From the NCBI RefSeq assembly GCF_024399315.1, contig NZ_CP075170.1:3038001-3102000 (forward strand): a stretch of 64,000 nucleotides of DNA. The letters run 5' to 3'. The notes beneath the pieces are model-generated. The model saw nothing but the letters and a program-made list of their open reading frames with translations. It was not told the origin of the DNA and did not search any database. Each line of letters begins with the position of its first letter. The first letter of the stretch is position 1. Source of the DNA: Chryseobacterium sp. MA9. Its GTDB lineage: Bacteria; Bacteroidota; Bacteroidia; Flavobacteriales; Weeksellaceae. A program made the position numbers and the translations under genes. Below, piece by piece: positions 56,875 to 64,000 of the stretch.

Positions 56875-56905
56875 CAAAAATAGAACTTTTTAACGCGATA
56901 AACAA
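56875..56905 (-). promoter_or_regulatory. Crp/Fnr gene promoter
   Basis: On the minus strand TTG (56905-56903), 20 nt, then TATTTTTG (56882-56875). The start lies about 12 nt before the ATG. Confidence 0.65.
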
Positions 56906-56917
56906 AAAAATTTGTTA

Positions 56918-56925
56918 TAATTTTG
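56918..56925 (+). promoter_or_regulatory. -7 box of the cco cluster
   Basis: TAATTTTG matches TAnnTTTG. There is no TTG at -33, so an activator may be needed. The start near 56932 leaves a leader of about 12 nt before the GTG. Confidence 0.5.
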
Positions 56926-56944
56926 TAGTTCAATATTTTATGGG

Positions 56945-59323
56945 GTGAGCGAGAACTGTTTTCATTGTGGTCAAGGGATAGAAAAAGAGAGAATTTTATT
57001 TGATGAAAAGACTTTCTGTTGTAATGGATGTAAGTCTGTTTACGAAATTCTAAATTTAAATAATTTAAGCAATTTCTATGAGCTTAATAAAGGAGCGGGA
57101 ATTCGTCCGAATGATGAAAATTCTTCTCAATTTGATTACTTGGACACACCGGAAATCTTTGAAAAAGTTACTGATTTTTCTGAAGGAAACACCAGTCTGG
57201 TTACATTCAAAATCCCTGTCATTCACTGTTCTTCTTGTATCTGGCTGTTAGAAAGCCTTCACACGTTAAATAAGCATATTAAATATTCGCAGGTTAATTT
57301 CACAAGAAAGACCTTACAGATTTCATTCAATCATAATGATATGAAATTAAGCGAACTAGCTAAATTTTTAACTAATCTAGGATATAAACCGGTTATCAGC
57401 CTTGAAACTGCTGATAAAAATGAAGATCATCTTGACAAATCCTTATTAGTAAAATTTGCCATTGCCGCCTTTGCTTTTGGTAATGGAATGTTCCTTGCCT
57501 TTCCTGAATATATTGGAGGTGAAGATTATTGGATGGACCATTATAAAGGTTTATTCAGAACTTTGATATTTCTTCTGGCAACACCTGTTGTATTTTACTC
57601 AGCTTCAGATTATTATAAATCTGCATGGTATGGTTTAAAAAATAAGATCGTCAATATTGATGTTCCGATTGTCTTAGGAATTTTTGTCCTATATGGAAGA
57701 AGTATCTACGAAGTTGTAACAGATTATGGCCCAGGATATTTTGACACCCTTTGTGGACTTTTATTCTTTATGCTTCTCGGAAAAATTTTCCAAAAAAGAA
57801 CATACAGTGCTCTTTCCTATGACAGAGATTATAAATCTTTCTATCCCATTGCCGTAACGAAAGTTGATTTTGAAGGAAAACAGGATAATATTTTACTGTC
57901 TGAAATAAAAGTGGGTGATAGAATTCTGGTTAGAAACCAGGAAATCATTCCGGTAGATGCCATTCTGATCAACGGAGAAGGAAATATTGATAACAGTTTT
58001 ATTACCGGAGAAAGTGAAAGTATCAGCAAACAGCCTGGTGATAAGATTTTTGCCGGAGGTAAGCAAATAGGATCATCTCTGGAACTGGAAGTTATCAAAG
58101 ACGTAGATCAAAGTTACCTTACCCAGCTGTGGAACAAGGAGGCCTTTAAGAAACATGAGACCGGACTTGACACATTAACAAACAACATCAGTAAATACTT
58201 CACATTCATTATTTTAGGTATTGCTCTCGTTGCGGGAACCTATTGGGCATTTATTGATTTGGAGAAGATGTTCCAGGTTATTTCTGCCATTCTGATCATT
58301 GCATGCCCTTGTGCGCTTGCCTTGTCTGCACCGTTCACTTTTGGACACATTATGAGGATTTTAGGTCGAAATAAATTCTATGTAAAAGACACTTTAACGA
58401 TTGAAAAAATCGCGAAGCTTGATACAATTGTCTTTGATAAAACCGGAACGATTACCCACAGAAAAAAATCAAATATCAAATACGAAGGACCTGAAATCAA
58501 CGAATTTGATTCCCTGAATATCAAAACATTATTAAAGAACTCCAACCACCCGCTTTCAAAATCATTGTATGAATTCATCGAAGTAAATGATGAGTATTTC
58601 CCTGTAGAGAAATTTGTTGAAATCTCAGGAAAAGGTTATGAAGCAAGCGTAAGAGGATCTCTTTATAAAATTGGGTCTGCCCGTTATAATGACCAGGAAC
58701 CTAAAAACCTGGAAACAGCGGTTTATATCAGCAAAAACGGAGCATATTTAGGAAAATTCATTTTTAAGAATGAATACCGTCCGAAACTGAGAGAACTTTT
58801 CACAAAACTCACCAACTACAAAATATTTATCCTGAGTGGGGATAATTCCTCGGAAGAAAGCCAGCTTAAAGAGCTTATTCCAAATTACAAAGGAATGGCC
58901 TTTAATCAGAATCCGGAAGATAAACTGAATTATATTAAAGCGCTTCAGGATCAGCACATGAAAGTAGCAATGCTTGGAGATGGCCTTAATGATGCGGGAG
59001 CTTTAAAACAAAGTAATGTAGGGATTGCAATTGCTGATGACACCAACAGTTTTACACCATCTTCTGATGTAATTATGAACGGTGATAAAGTGGTTACATT
59101 AGACAATTACCTGAATGTTTGTAAGGGTTCCATCACCATTGTGAAAATGACATTTATAATCAGTTTTCTATACAATATCGTTGGTTTAAGTTACGCTGTT
59201 ACAGGACATATGCATCCGCTCTTCGCTGCAATCATCATGCCAATCAGTTCCATCACGGTGGTTACCTTTACTACACTTTCAACCTGGATATTAGGACGTA
59301 AACATTTCAAAAAACAGGCGTAG
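56945..59323 (+). CDS. ccoI: Copper P1B-type ATPase for cbb3 oxidase assembly
   Basis: A 792-residue membrane pump delivering copper for cytochrome cbb3 (CcoI/FixI). An N-terminal cysteine-rich domain has CFHCG (Cys5, Cys8) and CCNGC near 25. A heavy-metal-associated domain has HCSSC (Cys95, Cys98), and eight membrane helices with the CPC ion motif (454-456) follow. The catalytic DKTGT is at 498-502 and GDGLNDA near 680. The start is GTG: no in-frame ATG precedes, and MSENCFHCG is the expected N-terminus. The gene heads the cco cluster. Confidence 0.94.
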   Translation: MSENCFHCGQGIEKERILFDEKTFCCNGCKSVYEILNLNNLSNFYELNKGAGIRPNDENSSQFDYLDTPEIFEKVTDFSEGNTSLVTFKIPVIHCSSCIWLLESLHTLNKHIKYSQVNFTRKTLQISFNHNDMKLSELAKFLTNLGYKPVISLETADKNEDHLDKSLLVKFAIAAFAFGNGMFLAFPEYIGGEDYWMDHYKGLFRTLIFLLATPVVFYSASDYYKSAWYGLKNKIVNIDVPIVLGIFVLYGRSIYEVVTDYGPGYFDTLCGLLFFMLLGKIFQKRTYSALSYDRDYKSFYPIAVTKVDFEGKQDNILLSEIKVGDRILVRNQEIIPVDAILINGEGNIDNSFITGESESISKQPGDKIFAGGKQIGSSLELEVIKDVDQSYLTQLWNKEAFKKHETGLDTLTNNISKYFTFIILGIALVAGTYWAFIDLEKMFQVISAILIIACPCALALSAPFTFGHIMRILGRNKFYVKDTLTIEKIAKLDTIVFDKTGTITHRKKSNIKYEGPEINEFDSLNIKTLLKNSNHPLSKSLYEFIEVNDEYFPVEKFVEISGKGYEASVRGSLYKIGSARYNDQEPKNLETAVYISKNGAYLGKFIFKNEYRPKLRELFTKLTNYKIFILSGDNSSEESQLKELIPNYKGMAFNQNPEDKLNYIKALQDQHMKVAMLGDGLNDAGALKQSNVGIAIADDTNSFTPSSDVIMNGDKVVTLDNYLNVCKGSITIVKMTFIISFLYNIVGLSYAVTGHMHPLFAAIIMPISSITVVTFTTLSTWILGRKHFKKQA

Positions 59324-59432
59324 AAGCCCTTATTTAGACTGATTTTAAATTAGCTGAAATCGGCATTTCGTGATGAATGTCATTATTTTTCACTAAATTT
59401 GAACCCCGAAAATAGGTTAATTTTGTTGTCCA

Positions 59433-59645
59433 ATGGATATTCTATATTTAATGATCCTCTGCAGTGTTTCTTTGGCTGCGATTTTCTTGGTCGTATTTAT
59501 AGTGTATGCCCGAAAAGGACAGTTTGAAGATGATGAATCTCCGGCTGTCAGAATCCTTTTTGATGATGAAAAAATCAAAGAAAATGATGAAGCAGGCAAC
59601 AAAGATAAAGACGAGAAAAAAATAGGAGAAAATAATAAAAATTGA
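59433..59645 (+). CDS. ccoS: cbb3 oxidase assembly protein CcoS
   Basis: A 70-residue protein with one transmembrane helix (LYLMILCSVSLAAIFLVVFI) then the CcoS signature YARKGQFEDDESPAVRILFDD. An acidic, lysine-rich tail follows. CcoS is needed for cofactor insertion into CcoN. It lies between ccoI and ccoNO, as in other Bacteroidota. Confidence 0.92.
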   Translation: MDILYLMILCSVSLAAIFLVVFIVYARKGQFEDDESPAVRILFDDEKIKENDEAGNKDKDEKKIGENNKN

Positions 59646-59666
59646 GAAAAATAGTGAATAGTTGAT

Positions 59667-61928
59667 ATGGAAACACAGAAGTTTAGTTATGACAATAGTA
59701 TTGTCCGTGCGTTCCTTTATGCGACCTTAGTTTTCGGTCTTATAGGGTTTACGTTCGGGCTTACGGCGGCATTAATGCTTTTCTACCCTGAATTACCTGA
59801 ATTCTTTTTCGGGACAGATGATACAACCATCAAAAGTTTGGCATCAGGAAACATTCAAGGGTTAATAAACACTCATGGTGCATTTGGTTTTGGTAGAATC
59901 AGAATGCTGCACACCAACACCGTAATCTTTGCATTCGTTTGTAACATTGTTTACACGGGTATTTATTACTCATTACAAAGATTATTAAAAACAAGAATGT
60001 ACAGTGACACATTGTCTTGGTTACATTTCTGGACTTGGCAGTTTATGATCGTTGCTACGTTCATTACGTTCTTTATGGGAATCAATACCTCTAAGGAATA
60101 TGCTGAACACGAGTGGCCGATCGACATATTGATCGCATTCTCATGGATCATTTTTGGTATCAATATGTTCCTGACTATTTCAAAGAGAAGAGTGAGACAC
60201 CTTTATGTAGCAATCTGGTTCTATATCGGTACATGGATTGCAGTAGCAATGCTTCACATCTTCAACAACCTTGAAGTACCTTTATCTTTCACAGGCTGGA
60301 AATCTTATTCAGCATATGCAGGGGTAAAAGATGCTATTGTACAGTGGTGGTATGGACACAATGCGGTTGCATTCGTATTGACGACTCCGGTTCTAGGTTT
60401 AATGTATTACTTCCTTCCGAAGGCTGCAGACAGACCGGTATTCTCTTATAAACTGTCTATTATTCACTTCTGGTCATTAATTTTCGTATATATCTGGGCT
60501 GGTCCTCACCACCTTCAGTATACAGCTCTTCCGGCTTGGGCTCAGGCGGTAGGAACAGGGTTCTCTATCATGCTTATTGCACCATCTTGGGGAGGAATGT
60601 TAAATGGTCTTCTTACGCTAAGAGGAGCTTGGGATAAAGTAAGAGAAAATCCTATCCTTAAGTTCTTCGTTGTAGCTGTAACTTGTTATGGTATGGCAAC
60701 GTTTGAAGGACCACTTTTGGCAACTAAAAACATCAACAAAATTGGTCACTTTACAGACTGGGTTATCGGTCACGTACACTTAGGAGCTCTTGGATGGAAT
60801 GGTTTCATGGCATTCGGGGTTATCTATTATTTGGTACCAATTATGTGGAGAACAAAACTTTGGTCTGTAAAATTAGCTAACTGGCATTTCTGGTTAGGTA
60901 CTTTAGGAATCATTTTCTATGCAGTTCCAATGTATATTTCAGGATTCACACAAGGATTAATGTGGAAGCAATTCAACCCAGACGGAACATTATTATGGAA
61001 AAACTGGTTAGATACAGTAACTGCTATTATCCCTTACTTTAAAATGAGATTTGTAGGAGGTTTATTCTATATCTCAGGATCTATCTTAATGATCGTAAAC
61101 GTAATTGCTACGGTAAGAAAAGGATCATTCCAGAAAGAAGTTCCTGCTGAAGCTCCTGCATTAGCAAACATCAGTAAAAACAGAAAAGAAGGAGAAGGTA
61201 CTCACCTTTGGCTGGAAAGAACTCCGGTATTATTAGGTATTTTATCTTTCATCACAATATCTATTGGTAGTTCAATTGAAATCATTCCTACGCTATCTCT
61301 TAAGAAAAGTGTACCTACGATTTCAGCGGTAAAACCTTATTCACCACTTGAACTTGAAGGTAGAGATATTTATATCCGTGAAGGATGTAACGCTTGTCAC
61401 TCTCAAATGATCAGACCGTTCAGAGATGAGATCACAAGATTCAACGGTAAAAACGGACAATACTCCAAAGCTGGAGAATTTGTATACGACAGACCATTCC
61501 TATGGGGTTCTAAGAGAACAGGACCGGATTTACATAGAGAAGGTGGTAAAAACCCAAGTTCTTGGCACTACAAGCACATGTATAACCCAAGATCTACTTC
61601 TGCAGGTTCCATCATGCCTCGTTACCCTTGGTTAATTGCTACTGACTTAGACAGAACTAAGATGGTAGACAAAATGAAGCTGATGAAAAATGTATTCGAT
61701 GTTCCTTATTCTAAGGCTGAAATCGATTCTGCAGATAAATGGGCTAACAACCAATCAGCAAAAATTGTAAAAGATATCTTCTCTGAAGCAAATGACCTTA
61801 AGCAGGCTTATGCTAAGAGACCTCAGGGAGAATTAGAGAAAAAAGAAATTGTAGCTCTTATTTCTTATCTTCAGAGATTAGGTACAGATATCAAAACAAC
61901 TGAAATCAAAACAGCTAGTAATAACTAA
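59667..61928 (+). CDS. ccoNO: Cytochrome cbb3 oxidase, fused CcoN-CcoO
   Basis: A 753-residue fusion of the catalytic subunit CcoN (residues 1-about 490, 12 membrane helices) and the monohaem subunit CcoO. Haem and copper ligands appear in NTHGAFGFGRIRMLHTN, WWYGHNAVAFVLTTP, GPHHLQYTALP and VIGHVHLGALGWN. The CcoO part has one c-type haem motif, CNACH, at 574-578. The enzyme reduces oxygen at low concentrations and pumps protons. Fusion of the two subunits is typical for Bacteroidota. Confidence 0.96.
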   Translation: METQKFSYDNSIVRAFLYATLVFGLIGFTFGLTAALMLFYPELPEFFFGTDDTTIKSLASGNIQGLINTHGAFGFGRIRMLHTNTVIFAFVCNIVYTGIYYSLQRLLKTRMYSDTLSWLHFWTWQFMIVATFITFFMGINTSKEYAEHEWPIDILIAFSWIIFGINMFLTISKRRVRHLYVAIWFYIGTWIAVAMLHIFNNLEVPLSFTGWKSYSAYAGVKDAIVQWWYGHNAVAFVLTTPVLGLMYYFLPKAADRPVFSYKLSIIHFWSLIFVYIWAGPHHLQYTALPAWAQAVGTGFSIMLIAPSWGGMLNGLLTLRGAWDKVRENPILKFFVVAVTCYGMATFEGPLLATKNINKIGHFTDWVIGHVHLGALGWNGFMAFGVIYYLVPIMWRTKLWSVKLANWHFWLGTLGIIFYAVPMYISGFTQGLMWKQFNPDGTLLWKNWLDTVTAIIPYFKMRFVGGLFYISGSILMIVNVIATVRKGSFQKEVPAEAPALANISKNRKEGEGTHLWLERTPVLLGILSFITISIGSSIEIIPTLSLKKSVPTISAVKPYSPLELEGRDIYIREGCNACHSQMIRPFRDEITRFNGKNGQYSKAGEFVYDRPFLWGSKRTGPDLHREGGKNPSSWHYKHMYNPRSTSAGSIMPRYPWLIATDLDRTKMVDKMKLMKNVFDVPYSKAEIDSADKWANNQSAKIVKDIFSEANDLKQAYAKRPQGELEKKEIVALISYLQRLGTDIKTTEIKTASNN

Positions 61929-61944
61929 ACATTAAAAGGTTCAT

Positions 61945-62145
61945 ATGATTCCTCAGAACTTTAAAGATATATTATCCAATACAGAAAACGCTGGTTTTTA
62001 CCAGACGCTGGCTCTGATTTTCTTTATGCTGTTCTTCATAGCTTTAGTAATCTATGTTTTTAGCAGACCTAAGAAATATTACAAAGAAGAAGAAGAAGCA
62101 CCACTTGGGGATGATGAGGATGACGATTTTAATTTAAAAAATTAA
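61945..62145 (+). CDS. ccoQ: cbb3 oxidase small subunit, CcoQ-like
   Basis: A 66-residue protein with one transmembrane helix (TLALIFFMLFFIALVIYVF) followed by SRPKKYYKEEEEA and an acidic tail. The position between ccoNO and ccoP and the R-P-K-K-x-Y after the helix fit CcoQ/FixQ, which stabilises the complex. Confidence 0.85.
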   Translation: MIPQNFKDILSNTENAGFYQTLALIFFMLFFIALVIYVFSRPKKYYKEEEEAPLGDDEDDDFNLKN

Positions 62146-62155
62146 ACTATTTTTT

Positions 62156-63037
62156 ATGAAACAAAGAACACCTGTTGTCGTAAACATCTTAATAATAATC
62201 GGGCTTTTAATAGTTTTTTATTATTTATTTGTACAGAGCTACGCGTTCCTAGCTTCGCCTTACTTCTGGGGAACTGTTGTGATCGCTGGTATCCTTGCCT
62301 ATATCCATGGTGCAATTGGAGATCTGATTGAAAACAACAAATTCAAAAAATTATCTCCAGAAGAGAAAGCAGCTTATCTAGCTGAAAAGAAAGTTCCTTT
62401 CTTAAAAAGAATGTATTTGGCTGCATTCAAAAAGCAATCTGAAACTGAAGAAAAAGATATCCTTATTGACCACGGTTTCGATGGAATCATGGAGCTGGAT
62501 AACCAGTTACCAAAATGGTGGGTAGGTTTATTCTATTTTGGGACCGCATTTTGTATTGTGTATATTGCAGCATACTCTTTCACAGACTTCGCTCACCCGT
62601 TAAGCGAATATGAAAAAGAATATAAAGAACAGTTGGCAAGTATTGAAGAATATCAAAAAACTCAACCTCCTGTTACGATAGAAACAGCAAAATACTCTGC
62701 TGATAATATTGCAGAAGGGAAAGAATTATTTAAAACAAACTGTGCATCTTGTCACAAAGAAGACGGTAGTGGAGGTATCGGACCAAACCTTACTGATAAC
62801 TACTGGATCAACCAGCCTGAGAAAACGTTATTCAAAAACGTATTCCATATGGACTGGAATGGTTCTCCTACTAACCCTGCGATGAGAGCATTCGGTAAAA
62901 ACGGAGAAGTTTCAGGTGCAGAGATTGAAAAGATTGCAGCGTATGTATATCACATCAATCAGGAACAACCACCGGTGACTCAGGCTCAAGGAGGAGCAGC
63001 TCCTCAAGGAACTGAAGCACATTGGGAAAAAGAATAA
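62156..63037 (+). CDS. ccoP: cbb3 oxidase subunit CcoP, monohaem
   Basis: A 293-residue membrane cytochrome c. Two or three N-terminal helices and a cytoplasmic loop (KNFKKLSPEEKAA-like region near 60-100) precede the helix WWVGLFYFGTAFCIVY. One haem domain with CASCH at 196-200, GGIGPNLTDNYW and a late Met follow. Proteobacterial CcoP has two haem motifs; only one is present here, as in many Bacteroidota. It passes electrons to CcoO/CcoN. A strong hairpin follows the stop. Confidence 0.93.
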   Translation: MKQRTPVVVNILIIIGLLIVFYYLFVQSYAFLASPYFWGTVVIAGILAYIHGAIGDLIENNKFKKLSPEEKAAYLAEKKVPFLKRMYLAAFKKQSETEEKDILIDHGFDGIMELDNQLPKWWVGLFYFGTAFCIVYIAAYSFTDFAHPLSEYEKEYKEQLASIEEYQKTQPPVTIETAKYSADNIAEGKELFKTNCASCHKEDGSGGIGPNLTDNYWINQPEKTLFKNVFHMDWNGSPTNPAMRAFGKNGEVSGAEIEKIAAYVYHINQEQPPVTQAQGGAAPQGTEAHWEKE

Positions 63038-63060
63038 TTTAAAAAATTAGAAACATATGA

Positions 63061-63110
63061 AAAAAACATAATTTGTTATTAGATAAAAATAGTAACGAAT
63101 TATGTTTTTT
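63061..63110 (+). terminator. Long hairpin between ccoP and ccoG
   Basis: An 18-bp stem (63061-63078 and 63093-63110) with one G-T pair and a 14-nt loop, ending in TTTTTT. It may terminate most transcripts, with read-through giving low ccoG expression. ccoG starts 22 nt later. Confidence 0.8.
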
Positions 63111-63131
63111 CTTTTTTAAAACCTATTACAT

Positions 63132-64000
63132 ATGTCAGACATAGAAGAAATAGAAGTACGCGGCGGACAGGGACAGGTTCTGGACCCTGAGACTTACAGA
63201 GATTCTATAGGGACAATGGAGCAATCCGGAAAAAGAAGATGGGTATTCCCAAGAAAGCCTAAAGGGAAGTATACCAACTATAGAAACATTGTAAGCTATT
63301 TATTATTAATTATTTATTTTACATTACCGTTTATCAAAATCAATGGTAATCCATTATTGTTGTTCAATGTCATAGACAGAGAGTTTTTCATCTTTGGACA
63401 GCCTTTCTATCCACAAGACTTTTTTATCCTCACTTTAGGTGCTATTGCATCTTTAATCTTCATTATTGTTTTTACGATTGCGTTCGGAAGAATTTTCTGC
63501 GGGTGGATTTGCCCTCAGACAATTTTTATGGAATCGATCTTCCGTAAAATAGAATATCTGATTGAAGGTGACCGAAACAAGCAGATGAAGCTGGACAGAC
63601 AGGAGTGGAACAGTGAAAAGATCTGGAAAAGAAGTTTGAAATGGTCTGTTTATATCATCATTTCATTGGTGATCACCCACTTTATGTTCATGTATATTGT
63701 AGGATATGAAGAGGTATTTAAGATCATTGGTGAAGGACCATTTGCACATCCTACCAATTTTATCGTAATGATTCTTCTTACCGCTGCATTTTATTTTGTA
63801 TTTGCATGGTTCAGAGAGCAGGTTTGTACATTGGTATGCCCATACGGAAGACTTCAGGGAGTATTGATTGATAAAGACACCATCAATGTTTTCTATGATT
63901 TTAAAAGAGGAGAAAACAGATCAAAATGGAGAAAAGGTGAAGACCGTCAGGCTGCTGGCAAAGGAGATTGTATAGACTGTCACCAGTGTGTAGTAGTATG
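63132..64000 (+). CDS. ccoG: cbb3 oxidase accessory protein CcoG, N-terminal part
   Basis: The first 289 codons of a polyferredoxin-type membrane protein; the window ends inside it. It has a cytoplasmic N-terminus and several membrane helices. The cluster motifs FCGWICPQT and CTLVCPYGR belong to the NosR/FixG-type domain, and CIDCHQCV starts the ferredoxin domain. CcoG reduces copper for insertion into cbb3. The ATG at 63132 starts MSDIEEIEVRGGQG. It lies after the ccoP hairpin. Confidence 0.93.
   Translation, partial: MSDIEEIEVRGGQGQVLDPETYRDSIGTMEQSGKRRWVFPRKPKGKYTNYRNIVSYLLLIIYFTLPFIKINGNPLLLFNVIDREFFIFGQPFYPQDFFILTLGAIASLIFIIVFTIAFGRIFCGWICPQTIFMESIFRKIEYLIEGDRNKQMKLDRQEWNSEKIWKRSLKWSVYIIISLVITHFMFMYIVGYEEVFKIIGEGPFAHPTNFIVMILLTAAFYFVFAWFREQVCTLVCPYGRLQGVLIDKDTINVFYDFKRGENRSKWRKGEDRQAAGKGDCIDCHQCVVV

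Noticed and set aside
56941..56949. ATG GGG TGA just before ccoI as its start
   Set aside because: That frame stops at once. The overlapping GTG gives the expected MSENCFHCG N-terminus.

Overview
The window looks like a stretch of a Chryseobacterium-type flavobacterial chromosome (Bacteroidota, Weeksellaceae). The evidence is an AT-rich sequence, promoters of the Bacteroidota form (TTG, about 18-23 nt, then TAnnTTTG) and very few Shine-Dalgarno sites. Lineage-typical genes include a fused CcoN-CcoO oxidase subunit, an IleRS of the long type-2 form, TonB-linked beta-barrels without SusD, a LytTR two-component pair and the edge of what looks like a flexirubin pigment locus. I see no phage, transposon, CRISPR array, rRNA or tRNA. 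The region is a chromosomal backbone, and its novelty lies mainly in leader RNAs, small ORFs and intergenic repeats.

Layout. 1-3.8 kb: aromatic amino acid ammonia-lyase (partial), FAD halogenase-like oxidoreductase, a secreted protein and an adenylate-forming CoA ligase (probable pigment locus edge). 3.8-11.6 kb: M23 peptidase, ileS, a zinc-less DksA-like protein, two small proteins, lspA and a SanA/YdcF protein. 11.6-20.8 kb: intergenic repeats including 13 copies of an octamer, trpS, an OmpR-type two-component pair, two PepSY-like proteins, a YjjG-type phosphatase, a 44-residue ORF after an ECF sigma factor, and metK behind a SAM-II-like riboswitch. 19.9-25.3 kb: oxyR divergent from katA, then enoyl-CoA hydratase, dCMP deaminase, xerD and a Nudix hydrolase. 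25.3-35 kb, minus strand: haem-binding protein, Ig-like lipoprotein, serine hydrolase, 2-hydroxyacid dehydrogenase, thioesterase, an HU-CCDC81-type protein, a TonB receptor under a TPP riboswitch and a WG-repeat protein. 35-40.6 kb: two different aconitases in tandem, the first preceded by an overlapping 30-codon ORF. 40.8-47.2 kb: LytS/LytT pair divergent from two beta-barrel receptors. 47.2-54.1 kb: full thiamin operon thiS-C-tenI-D-E-G-H-F under a second TPP riboswitch. 54.2-56.9 kb: RluA pseudouridine synthase, a membrane protein, panB and a Crp/Fnr regulator. 56.9-64 kb: the cbb3 oxidase cluster ccoI-S-NO-Q-P-G, cut by the window end.

How the parts work together. Thiamin is covered twice: de novo synthesis and an outer-membrane importer, each behind its own TPP aptamer. 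Each leader also contains a possible expression platform, and in thiS a 10-bp hairpin covers the start codon. The Crp/Fnr gene next to the cbb3 cluster suggests oxygen- or redox-linked control of microaerobic respiration. OxyR next to catalase is the classic peroxide-response pair. The strongest items to follow up are the swapped HIGH motif of IleRS (GIHH, a feature linked to mupirocin hyper-resistance), the SAM-II-like aptamer before metK, the overlapping ORF before acnB, and the octamer array before trpS.
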